DNA of 64,000 nucleotides from Stagonosporopsis chrysanthemi (taxonomy: Eukaryota; Ascomycota; Dothideomycetes; Pleosporales; Didymellaceae), in NCBI GenBank assembly GCA_022560025.1, contig JAFISE010000031.1, forward strand, positions 62,001 through 126,000, given 5' to 3'. Numbering within the stretch: the first letter of the stretch is position 1; each line of letters starts with the position of its first letter. The position numbers and the translations under genes are program-made. This document shows positions 45,207 to 56,444 of this stretch, in pieces. The notes beneath the pieces are model-generated. The model searched no databases. It was not told where the DNA came from and saw only the letters and a program-made list of their open reading frames with translations.

Positions 45207-46428
45207 TCATCGTTGCAGAGGGCCACCGGTCCTTCTTGCTGCACTTGGTATGCCCAGTATGGAGTTCCCGATGCCTCGAGCCGATCCGTCTTCGCCTAGT
45301 CCCTGGCGCTGCATCATCGGTGATGCTTGATACGATGTCCCCGGGTTTGCGTTGAGTAAAGGAGCTTGACGTGTTCCGCCGAGTACTGGGAGGCGACTAT
45401 GTCGTGGCGTGCCGACGGGCGCCGACTCTGCAAGAAGGTCAGACAAAATGCTGTTTAGGAAACGAAAGAGGACTTACGACCAGTATGGGCTCGGCCGCCC
45501 AAACCACGCCCTTCCACGTATGAGGCATATGTGGGCGCTGGGCCAATACCGATGCCGCCTCGTTGCAGTCCGCTGCTGCCTGAGCTTGCACTACCCTGCC
45601 TGTTGTGTGGCCTACTCGCCCCAGATTGTTGAACAGCGCTGCCGGGATGACTGTATACACCGGTCCCAGATCTTGCACCTGGTATTCGATCAATGAAGCG
45701 CTTGCCGCGAGCAGTCTGCAGTGTTAGCTCTGCCTGGTCATTTGCTGCGCCAGCAACGTGCGAGGCCATGACCTGGCCTTTCAGTGAGTCGTACTGCTTC
45801 TTCTGACGTTGCAGGGATCTGGCCTTGTCCATGTATGCGTTGCTGAGTTCGTTGTTCTTCTTCACAAGATCATCTTGCTCTGCCTGCTGAGCTGATATAA
45901 TGTCAGCTGTAAGAGAGACTTCCTCGACAGATTCCCACTTACCTTGCACCTTATCCTGCAGTAACTTGATCTGAGAGTTGGCGTCGTGGATGAGCTGATC
46001 CATCTGCTGACTGAGTAGATCGTACTTCCCAGTCAGTCCTTTCGCTAGATGCTCCTGGTAGATGATCTCCTGTGACGTCTGGTAGCTGTGGAAAGCCAGA
46101 CTACGACTTGCACACTCCATGATGATGCCTGGGCTAAGACCACTCAACACACTTGTCTTGTAGTCTTCCGATGGGTTCAGACCTGCCACGACTACATCGT
46201 CCTGATTGTGCAGCTCTGCATCACATGCTGGGCAGACTCTGTGCGTGTTCTGGGACCTCGATAAGCCGGTGGTGTCTGCACATTGCTCACAAAACACGTG
46301 ACTTCAAGGCATTAGCAATAGGTTGCTGAGATGTGAGGGTGAAATACATGCCTGCAAGTGGTGACAATCGCGCGTTCGCTCAGCTGCGTACGGCACTTGA
46401 GCTGATTGCACCTGAGCACGTATTCCAT
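45207..46428 (-). CDS. hei10: HEI10/CCNB1IP1-type RING E3 ligase (meiotic crossover factor)
   Basis: Pro-crossover RING ligase of the Zip3/HEI10 family, which acts on meiotic chromosomes. Four exons in transcript order: 46352-46428, 45943-46301, 45478-45891, 45207-45427; 356 aa. The RING is built from C-x4-C (Cys7, Cys12), TTCSHVFCEQC (Cys25, His27, Cys30, Cys33) and CPAC near 47-50. The HEI10 signature follows (GLSPGIIMECASRSLAFHSYQTSQE), then a coiled coil, then a Ser/Gly-rich tail ending GGPLQR. Intron 1 (50 nt) has a GC-AG boundary (GCATGT...GAAG) between zinc ligands Cys25 and His27. Intron 2 (45892-45942, 51 nt) is in frame and stop-free. Intron 3 is 50 nt. It is tandem with RXT2, 278 bp downstream of its stop. 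Confidence 0.93.
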
Positions 46429-46706
46429 CTGGACGGTGCTGCGGTGAGGGGAAATGGACATACATCAATGGCAGGTTAGCACAAACCACGCCAAGACGAG
46501 TTGTACGTCGGCTGCATCGATAAGGCAGGAACGCTTGAGAGATGGTCGTCGACTTAACAGAACAAACAATTGGATTCCGATTCTTGGTATCTTGGTATAT
46601 CGCTGCGTTATGCAAAAATAGAAAGTTGGGTCTATCACTGCTAGGGATCAGACCGCTGACCGAGAAGGGATACGCTGATGCGGCTCTCTGAGAAGCCTGA
46701 CTAAGC

Positions 46707-48185
46707 CTAGCGATCTTCTTTATCGGGCTTTCTTCTCTGCCTTGTGCTCTTCTTTCCTGTATTTGCCGTCTCATCCTCTTCTTCATCGCGGCCCTTAGCC
46801 AGATCTTCCTCGAGCGCCCAGTAGTCGTTGTCGTACCAGTCTTCGCCGTCACTCATCTCGCCTATGTGTCCCTCAGCTTTGCACCAGCTGAAAACATCCT
46901 GTCGCATGCGATCCGCCTGCATCAGACCATGGTATAGGTCTGATGTTGCGCGAGCGACCTCTTCTTGCTTCTGCACGTACGCCATAAGTAGCATGCGCGT
47001 CTCCTCGGCCTCGTTTAGAGGGAGACCAAAGTCGCGGTCGGGAAGCGAATCGGCTGAAAAGACGAATAGTGGATGGATTTGATCAGCAAGACCTGAGGGC
47101 GAATGCGGCGGCGAAGGGGTCGACGCTGCTTGAGCCCGGGCGCGTGTTGTCATGCGGTGTGCAGCTTGTGAAGTGTCGTCAGAGGCGTCATCGGCAGCTG
47201 TAGAACGTGATTCCTCATCGTTCTCTTGTGCGCCGTCCGTTACTGCTTCGTGCGCTGTGCCGTTCGTCGTTGGGCCGGTACCGTTGACTGCCTCTGCGCT
47301 CCCCACATTGTTGGTTTCGCCATGCGAGATGCCGTTAGATTGTTGCACGTCCTGCATGACCAAGTCCTGAGCGCCATTCAATGTATCACGCGTCTCAGTA
47401 CGCGAATCAGGTTGCGCCCTGCCGTTCAAGCCTGTCTGAGTCGTACCATTTGGGCCGGGGCTACCCAAAGGTGCGTCGGCCATGGCTGCCAGAGCTGCAG
47501 GCGCGAAGTCTGAGTCTCCTTGTAGCTTAACGAAGAGCTGTTTTGCTCTTGCAATCGTGACTTGCTCTCTCCGCCAGAGTGCGCCAGCTTCATTTGCCAG
47601 ATTGGTCAGGTGCTTGGATGTATAAGGAACACTCAGAGATCGGTGGTTCGGCAGGTCCGCAGCGGAAGTGAGTGGTCTCAGTAGCCCTATGTCATCTCGT
47701 CAGTGCCTGTGCGACTTGCGCTGGGAGGACTGGGGCCCACGTACGTTCCAAGCGAATGTCTGCGTATGGATTCTCCTCCACTGCCTCGAGGTCGTCCTCA
47801 TCTTCGTATTCGTCCGAGGGCTCGACGATGTCGCCGTCGGGGTCGTATCGTGGGGGATTGCGCTGCAGGATGTACCTGTGATAGCCAGCGTGGTCTACTT
47901 GCTGCACATGGTCAGTTTATGTCGCAGTGGAAAGGCGGGAAACGGACCTTCTTGTACGGTCGCGGGTCTGACAAGAAGTCTGGGTCGCTGGCGCGAGCAT
48001 ATTGCGATTTGCGCTTCAAGTCTTGTCTGTAATTCGTGAACGGCGAGTCTGCTTCGTCCAGGTCGGCTGCATTCGTTAGTCTAAGCACCATGCAGGTGAC
48101 CGAGCAACGTACAGTCGTTGCCGCGCAAGAGCCTCCTCTTCATAGAGAAGATAGTGTCTATGATCTGCTGCTGCTGGCTAGCCAT
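46707..48185 (-). CDS. rxt2: RXT2-like subunit of the Rpd3L histone deacetylase complex
   Basis: Subunit of the large Rpd3 deacetylase complex that represses transcription. Four exons in transcript order: 48113-48185, 47948-48066, 47745-47901, 46707-47686; 442 aa. Introns of 46, 46 and 58 nt have donors GTACGT, GTCCGT and GTACGT; phases agree throughout. The RXT2 N-terminal domain is recognisable: MASQQQQIIDTIFSMKRRLLRG, then VDHAGYHRYILQRNPPRYDPDGD, an acidic segment, NPYADIRLERLLRPLTSAADLP and the LTNLANEAGALWRREQ helix. The middle (~200-330) is low-complexity; a conserved C-terminal helical part (LNEAEETRMLLMAYVQKQEEVARATSDLYHGL) and an acidic/basic tail follow. It is divergent from TRAPPC11 with a 500-bp shared upstream region. 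Confidence 0.9.
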
Positions 48186-48685
48186 GGCGTCGAAGCCCTC
48201 CTGGACAGGTCGAACAAGGAATCGGTGGTGTACGTCGTGGTGGGTGGACGACGGTGTGTCTGTTGTTCAGAACAGCTCCTTGCGCGCTGGCAGCCAGAAA
48301 TAGGATAGTAATCTCGGGAGCGACGAGGGCGTTCGGGACCTGAGCAGCTATGCGCGCAGCTGGCGAATGTGCGAAGAGAGTGTTGGAGGGCGCTCTGAGA
48401 CCCTGGAATTGCCGGCGGCAGCTAGCGCATCGGCCGTGGATTGATGAACGGTCCCGCGATGTCATCACCCAAATCCACGCGCATGAGCTCTGCGCGCTGC
48501 AGCGGCAAACATCAGACCGACAACTCCGCGTGAAAGCACGCGAGACTCACGCCGCCAGCTCCAGATACTCGTGCCACAGCTCCATACTACCGGCGCACCG
48601 ATACCGGGAGTCCTTCTGCCCGCACTCCACTCCACTCCACTCCACCACGACCACCTCTATGGATAGGTAGCACTCGACAGCACCA
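48186..48685. promoter_or_regulatory. Bidirectional promoter between rxt2 and TRAPPC11
   Basis: 500 bp separate the two divergent start codons, so both promoters and leaders must lie here. A (TCCAC)4 tandem repeat (48626-48645) lies about 40 bp before the TRAPPC11 ATG, presumably in its leader. No TATA box is evident. Confidence 0.7.
48626..48645. repeat. (TCCAC)4 microsatellite
   Basis: Four perfect pentanucleotide units in the TRAPPC11 leader or promoter. Confidence 0.85.
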
Positions 48686-51600
48686 ATGGAGGCATACCCG
48701 CCCGCATACGTGCAGCATAACCTCCCACTCGTAGTTCTGTCTGGTCTGGGGTCCCAGACCGAGCTCACACCGCCTCCGTCCGTCCACGATCTGCTCCCTG
48801 GAAGGGCTGCCGTTAAGATCAGCTCAGACATCCCCTCAGTCACCGGCGAGCGCGCCGACCAGCTGTTGCAAGATTTCCTGACTGCTGATGGTAGCAATGC
48901 GCCGTGGAACGCACGGGGTTCAAGCCGCAAAGACTTGGCACACGGGTTCAAACTACGGGCTGTAGGGAGGGTAGGTGTGGCGCCTTGTGCAGTGCGGTGG
49001 ACAGTGAGCAGAGCTGACCCAGTACAGGATTATGTGCTACCTCCGAAGAAAGCAGATGCACCTACGACCTCGGACAGTACTCCCCCCGGTAGCCCAACGA
49101 TCGCCGCGGCTACGTCGTGGATCCTCCACTCGCCCATCTCGCCCTTGTCACCAAGGGCCTCGATCTTCCCTGACGGCGTCATCTCGTCGGCTTGGATTTC
49201 TAAACACCAGGACTACATACCATCGGTCTTCATATCCTTCTTTGACTTCACTACCGATCCTGTCACCAACAGCCTCCACGACAATCAGCTGAAGACAGAG
49301 ATAAACAAGATCAAGAGCCAAATACAGAAGTCTGAATATCGAACGCGATATGTGGTCGTCCTGTTGAGCAATAAGACCATCCTAGAATCTCCAGATATCG
49401 AGGACCGGCTTGCTGTCATTCGACGTGCCACAGGCCTCGATCCCAAGAACTCACTCTTCTTCCTGCCACCTAACACATCTCAAGTCGAGTTACGAGCGTT
49501 CGTCACATCTGTACTCACAACCTTGCAGCCTATCTGCGTGGAGTACTATCGCGATCTCACAAAACATGCACGAAGGAAGAAAGGCAGAGGCAGCGTCCCG
49601 CCACCAACCGCACCGCCCACCCGCGGCACGTCGCAGACTCTGTCCTATCCTGGCTGGGGTGTGCGATACGACTTCAAGCTGGGTGTCCTTGCAGAGTTCA
49701 GGCAGGAGATGGACGCCGCCCAGAGGCATTACAGTGCTGCACTCGATGCACTCTTCGGATCGGAAGGCATCTTTGAAACAACAGCAAGCTGGTCGCCTAG
49801 GTGGGATGAAATCCGCATGTTAGCCGATGTGACCGCCTTTCGGCACATACGATGCCAATTATGGAACTATCAGTTGACTTCAGCAGCCCAGACGTGGTTG
49901 AAATACAAGGCTCGACTTCAAGACGTCCTTGATCGCAGAAGTAAAGGGAGCTCGAACTACGGGTGGCAGGCTTGGGAGTCGAGATGGGCCCAGATAATGG
50001 CTGAACTCATTCAACGGACAGAACTGCCTGTCTTCCGCGCAGACGGCGCTGCTTCTGACGAGGAGACAAGCCTGATCTATGCACCTCCTGAGAAACAGTT
50101 CCTTATGGGTGAAAAAATACCGCCCTGGGAACTGCTTCATCATGCCGGATATTGGCACAAGTTGTCCGCAGACCACGCAAAGAAGCGATATATCCTGGCG
50201 AGGGAGATGCCCGAGGAGGATCGAACCCCTCCTGGCATGTCTCCTGCAACGAAAGTGTCAAACCGCAACCAGGTATACGACCACTACCTCGTCCCTGAGC
50301 CTCATGAAGAACTACCTTTGCCTGGTAGTGGAGCCGAAGGGTTCCGGCACTGGGATGACATTTCCACTAAGCTGAACGCCGCCATAAAAGAATTCAAAGC
50401 TCATGGGCAGAACCGTAAGGTTGAGCAGCTGCAGTTAGACGCCGGTCGGACTCTGCTGCATGTGAAGAAGTTCGACGAGGCATTCAAAGTTTTGCGGCCA
50501 CTGTGGGCTTCCATGTCTTGGAGAAGGGAAGGCTGGTGGAGTCTTGCTTCAGAAGCCCTTTGGGCCCTCCATGAGTGCGCCCTGCGCATTGAGGACAAAG
50601 AGACATACCTTGCCACTGAATGGGAGCTATACAGCCGAGGTCAGGATATTCTCAAGCGCGTTAGCCTACTGTATACTGACAAGAACAAGTTGTGACTGGA
50701 AAGACTCGTTACAAGTATGATCTCATGACCTGCTTAGACGCGTTTCCCAATGAGTCATCGCCGGAGAAAGTGACTGTCAGTCTTGATACCAAGGACTATC
50801 TATCGTGCTGTAAGTGTGACCAGAGCCATATCTAGCCGGTGCTGATATTGTGTATAGTGTCTATTCATCTCGCTCTTCTCGGCAGCGAAGGGAATGTGGG
50901 CGAACCGCATCGGTCGCAAATAGTGGTTACTTCCACGGCGCGTGCAGGCTCTGATCCTATCACACTGTCTGCCCTGTACGTGCAGTTCAAGGGTGGTCTC
51001 AGCGAAGTACGGTTGGACCACGAAGCTGATGAGAGCACGTCCTCTGGATTCTTTGACTGTATCCTACAAGAGAGCTCCGTGCCTCCGGAGAAGCCGAAGT
51101 GGGCTGGCTCCGCAGATTTGACATTACATCCAGGCCAGACCAAGGTGTACAACTTCTCTCTCGTCTTTCGGGAGGCTGGTGATGTTGCGGCAACGGCTTA
51201 TAGCTTTGAGGTTGACACAGAACGCTTCAATTTGATCTGTTCAAATACCGACCTTCAGACGGAGCCTCATTCGACCTGGTGGATTAAGGCCGAATCCGGT
51301 GTAAGACCACGCAGGGTGAAACGCCTGTCGGGTATCACTACACATGTCTTGCCTAAACCACCAAAGATGGAGATCAGACTGCCAGATGTGCGCGAACAAT
51401 ATTTTACCGACGAGCCGGTGACACTGGCGATAGAGATCTCAAACCAAGAGGACGAAGAGACAGAAGCCGTCCTTGAGGTTCGGCTGCTGGGCCGCTCCAA
51501 AGATACGCTTGCCTACGCCTGGGTCGACCGCCCTGCATCCTCGCCTATGAAAGAGATTCCGCCAGCACTCTATGGCTCTGAAGATGTCGATCTTCCAGGC

Positions 51601-52590
51601 CATGTAGTCGGTCGACTCCCACAAGGCGTCAGAACTACCGAAAAGATACGCTTCACTGCCCCTGCAGATCCAGCAGATTATGCTCTAGAGGTCAAGGTTC
51701 TCTATCATTTGCTCAGCGACCGCGAGACACCCATCTCGAAGATCATGATCGCCGATCTGGTCTTCAACTCTCCATTTGAAGCCAGCTATGACCTAAATGC
51801 CAGGGTTCATCCCGATCCTTGGCCCAGCTACTTCGAACTGCAAGAGGCCGAAAGCAACAACCACGCAGAGTCCACAGACGCCTTTGGCATTGCCCAGAAA
51901 TGGGGTCTACGTGCCAAGGTCGCCTCCTTCGCCGATGAACAGCTTATCGTCAAAGACCTTGCAGTAAACGTGCATAGCATCCACGGCGGCGCAACCTGTG
52001 ACGTCGTCAAGGAGTTTGAGCCCATTGACGCGCCAATGAACTTTCAAGAGCTACACAACTGGTCCTTCAGCCTCGACATTCGCAAGAATAACCTCGAAGA
52101 GCGCCGCTCAACAGCCCTAGACACAACCCTGGACATCACATGGCAGCGCACATCCTCCCCAGACACAGAGCCAATAATATCTTCTCTCCCTATCCCACGC
52201 ATTCAAATTCCGTCCTCGGAGCCCCGCGTCCTCGCGTCCTCGCAGCCATCCTCCGTCGTCTCGGACCTTCTGCACGTAGACTACACCCTCGAAAACCCGA
52301 CAATGCACTTCCTCACCTTCGAGTTTAACATGGAAGCCAGCGAGGAATTCGGCTTCAGCGGCCCCAAGCTGAAGGTCGTGCATCTCCTGCCAATGAGCAG
52401 GCAGACTGTGCGCTACAACATCCTCCCCACGGCAAGAGGCGCCTGGATCGCGCCTAACCTCAAGGTCATTGACAGATACTTCAACAAGACGCTACGCGTG
52501 CAAGCCACAGAGGGTCTGAGGCAGGATAAAGGACGCGTTGAGGTGTGGGTCCCCGGGGAGGATGGGAAGGGCGCAAGTGCGCAGTTGTAA
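48686..52590 (+). CDS. trappc11: TRAPP complex subunit 11 (foie gras/Gryzun domains)
   Basis: Subunit of a TRAPP vesicle-tethering complex acting at the early secretory pathway and Golgi. Four exons: 48686-48970, 49028-50639, 50690-50809, 50858-52590; 1249 aa. The start MEAYPPAYVQHNLPLVVLSGL is family-typical. The foie-gras region covers ~280-650 (FKLGVLAEFRQEMDAAQRHYSAAL, AGYWHKLSADHAKKR). The Gryzun/Ig-like region (~670-1249) begins RYKYDLMTCLDAF and LSIHLALLGSEGNVGEP. Intron 1 (57 nt) is in frame and stop-free. Intron 2 (50 nt) needs a weak GTCAGG donor to restore the frame that otherwise stops at 50693-50695. Intron 3 is GTAAGT...ATAG, 48 nt. All joins keep phase. Confidence 0.93.
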
Positions 52591-55122
52591 AGCAGATACG
52601 CCACGTTCTTGGGATTCGCAGATGCAGCAGGCCAAGCGCTGGTGTCTTCGTGTCTAGAATATATGTTGGCAGTTGATTAGCAGCAAACAGCACGCCCGCA
52701 AGCGTTGGCTCATGCGGTGCGACGCAGAAGATGGGCTTCGTGGTGGCAACGCAGCAAATGAATCGTTTCAACGTGTAGTAGGCTTTTCCTCGAGCTGGTC
52801 TGCCACTCTGGCTGCGCAGCGAGCGCTGTGTCATCGCGGAGCAGCGCGCTCGCGTGCATATCCTGCTGTCGCGCTCGCATCTCGCTGTTTCGCTCACATC
52901 GCCGTGTCGCCATCTTGTCACTCCGAGGCAGCAGCGGTCGGCACCACCCAACTGTTCCTCACATCACTTTGAACCAACCCTCCAAACCCTTCCCCCATAG
53001 CTCCTCCCTCTTACTCTTCACCCGAACTCTAGTCGCGCTCCTACGATCCGGCGTGACGAGCGTCGACTCACACCCCCAGCAAAATGAGCATCAAACCATG
53101 CCCCTCGCTTTCTCACTTTTTCTCCCCGCCTTAGACCGCGTTCTGATTGGCGATACTAGCTGCAGGTCGCGCCGACGCAATGCATGCGATTGCAGACGCA
53201 TGCCATGCATATTCTAGCGCTGTCTGCTGGACTCGACATCTCGCGGGTTGAGTTTTGCGTTGTCGGTTTGGTTTGGGCAGGTGGAGAGGTGAGTTTGTGA
53301 GTGAAGAGGATGGGAAATGGAACGGCAAATTGAGAATGGCAGAGGCGGCGAGTGAGCGTGAGATGTGGCGATGGGATCGCGTGATTAGCTGACGTTGCCG
53401 AAATGTGTATGTGTGGCTGTGGGTGTGTGGCGAGGGAGCTCGGAGAGCGCGATGAAGGGCGGAGTTGGCGATGGGGAGCTGAGTCGTGTAGTTCATCGTT
53501 GGCTGAGTGGTGAGCTGGGCGGTGAGGGTAGCTGAAGGAGAGGTGGAAACTTCTGGGCTGAGAGCACTACTCTCTTGAGTTGAAGGCGGAATCTTTCAAA
53601 GCGATAGGGCTAATTCAAGCTCACTAGGGATTGGAAGCGTTCGTGGCAACTGCATGGGTGTTTTGATTGGTCACTACTATGTTTACCTAGGCAAGCATGC
53701 GGCTAGATTTGTGGTGGAGAGTGGTATGAGTCTTTGACTTTCTTGGAGGTCGGCTGATCGCTCCAGGCGTATCATATGTGGTATGTCATGATCATGTATG
53801 CAGACAATACATGTCGTAGAGAATCATCATACATAGGGGGGTGGCGAGCATATCATTTGCAGATTAATTACCCAGCACTCATAGATTTGGTAGCACTACT
53901 CATGCTGTGAGCGCTATGCGAATATCACTATATCATGGCTCTCCATGCTAGGTCCTTAACTTTGCCTCGTTTCGTACGTAAACTAGGAGTAAGCGTTCGG
54001 CTCCCTCGGGTGCACCGCTCACAGCTTACGAGTACTGCATACAAAGCAAACGTCATCGACTCTGCGAGGCCTTCAACAGAAGAATCTCCGATCTGGCTTC
54101 TCGCGGTTGTCCGTCTCATGGTCCTTTGGGCCTGACGCCAAGCGAGGCTGCTTTTGGGACTGGCTCGAGCACCAGCACAGACGCATCACCACAATCATGG
54201 CCATATCCTTCCGACTCCTCTTTTTGTGGCGCCTAGATTTGGAACGTAGCTCATGCTCCCTCAACGCCACCGTCAGGCAGCATACTGACGGTTCGCTGCT
54301 CGCCTAGGGCTGGACCGCGCCCACCGAGGCATGCAATCTCTTTTCCGATCTCCCTGGCGACCTCACAGCCGCGAGACCATCGCTCTGACGTTGCTCAGTT
54401 TAAGGTCTTGTTATCTGCAGCACCAAAGATGGTCTGTATCGCTCGTCGGTCGTCAGGGATCAGGGATCAGATCGTGAGCCCGTTCTTTGGCACGCTTGCG
54501 GCCGCCTTGCTGAACTCGTCTAGTCCACCCCACCTCCATCGAACGTCCATCAACCGTCCTCTATCCGAACGAACGGTATCGCGCTCTCGCTGCATCTCTT
54601 GGTGGCTTTACCGCCTGTCCGACCTTGCACGTGCCGTGGCGGCCGGTCGTTGTTGCCTTGTCATCGACTTGACAGTCGCCAGGGCTGCAGCGAACTATAA
54701 ATCTTGTACAACATCTGAACGTATACGCAAGGAAACGAACCAAGGAGAATAAAGAGGTACTGTCGTAAGGAAACGAGTGTTTGCGGCAACGGAACATGAC
54801 GGTTGTAGCGACAGGCAGCTCAACACATGCAGCTCAAGACAAAAGGTCCCCACAATACAAATTGGCAAATGACAGAAAAGTTTGGCACACGGCCGCACAC
54901 CGCATATGTTTCCGTCAATATGCGGGAAGCTTCGAGAGATCACGGGAAATTTGGTCAAATGAAGAGTCGGAACGAGAAGGGCAAGATATGAACTCCAAGG
55001 TGCTGCTGCAGGCGAAGGCAGCATAAGTTTGCGACGGATCCAAGTCACCGCCGTGCCAGACAGGGAAGTCTCAATCCATATGGAATCGCGAAGTACAGCC
55101 AACATTCATCGGACCGGAACTG
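52591..55122. other. Gene-poor stretch
   Basis: 2.5 kb between the 3' ends of TRAPPC11 (+) and a C2H2 gene (-), i.e. a convergent interval. Open frames are up to ~156 codons, overlapping and without domains. No RNA gene or repeat seen. Confidence 0.5.
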
Positions 55123-56444
55123 TTACGAATCGCTCTTGCGGCCTCGACGTTGGTTTGGACGAGGCTCGATCTGCTTCAGAGCCAACCAAGGATGGTGTGT
55201 CCGATAGTGTTTAAGACGCGCATCTGATCTGTTGAAAGGCTTGCTGCAGTCCAACACCTTGCAACGAACTTCGCCTGGAGTAGCTTTGTGTTTGAGCCGC
55301 TTGTGGCGCGCTTGGTTACCTTTGCAAAACTCTCCATGGAAGATGACACCACAGCCTGGCTCGTCACAGGCTATGCTCAAGTTGGATGATAGCATGCTCG
55401 TCGGCGAAGAAATGCTGCCGGAAGCTGAGTTCCTGGACCTGCTCCACAGTTCCGGAACAAACAATGATCCATTACCTTGTTCAAGCCTACAATGATTAGC
55501 TTCATCACGATCCGGCGAAAGAGAGCTGTTACTTACGCAGGGGAATGGCTACCTTGGGTCAGAGGGTTGCTGTATAAGTGCCCGTCCAGGATATTTTCCG
55601 TCACATCGTACTGGAATTTGGGCGCCGTGCCAGACGCTTCTCCCTTCGGACAGGGTGTACCTGACAAGGGCATCTGATAACCGCTTTGTACGGTGTTGTA
55701 AGTGATGCCGTGCACCGTCTCGGCGCCCCAGGAGATCATGCCCTGGAGATGGCCTTGATCCTTGACTTTGTTGAAGGTTGACCACGGATCCAGGTTCTTG
55801 AGTTGAGGATCGGGCATGTTTACGTGAGATTCCTGAAGCAAGTCGAACGGAGACAAGGGATTCGTTGCTGTTAGATCCTGCTGATGCGAATAGAGTGCCG
55901 AAGTGGTTCCGTTAAGGACTGAAGACTGACGAGGACCCGTCAGTGCGAACATCTCATGGGAATTCCGATACAACCCGTGATTTTGGGTTGACCCTTGAGC
56001 GGAAGGCATGTTCAGATCCGGGAATGCATAGGTTCCAGCCCGATCATGCTCATGAGGTGCCGGCGTCCAACTCTCTGCAGTCAGATTCCAATCCATGTTT
56101 TGAATCTCGACATCGAGTAACGTGCCCTCGTTCTGAAAATCATCGAGCATTGTATCATAGGTCGATGCCAAGGTACGGTCGGACCGGTCTTGTGCAGATG
56201 TTGGCTGAGGCTCGAGGCAGACTAGGTCATCCATGGTTAGATCACTGCCTGCATCATCGAGATGAGCGTCGTCGCTGGCTTGCATCGGACTCGCGGTGGC
56301 GTAATCCTCTGTGAGAATATCCTTGTAGTATCCTGCCTCACCAGGCCAGTTGGATCCAATGTCTTCGGGAGCGAAAACAGGCTGGTGACTGCTGAAGCCT
56401 TCGGACGGCTGTACAAGAAATCCATAGGGACAGCCACAGTTCAT
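55123..56444 (-). CDS. C2H2 zinc-finger protein D (atypical two-finger family)
   Basis: Two exons in transcript order, 55537-56444 and 55123-55486, giving 423 aa. The ATG at 56444 (MNCGCPYGFLVQP) is the first in a frame that stays open further upstream. The 50-nt intron (GTAAGT, GCTAAT, TGTAG) is phase 2, as in copies C and E. The N-terminal ~300 residues are acidic and Ser/Thr/Gln-rich with MDDL/LDDF clusters, resembling an activation region. Finger 1 (~343-369): C-x4-C, 15 residues, H-x4-H. Finger 2 (~378-401): C-x4-C, classical spacing, helix NRSDARLKHYRTHH. The tail RPNQRRGRKSDS is basic. The target is unknown. Confidence 0.88.
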
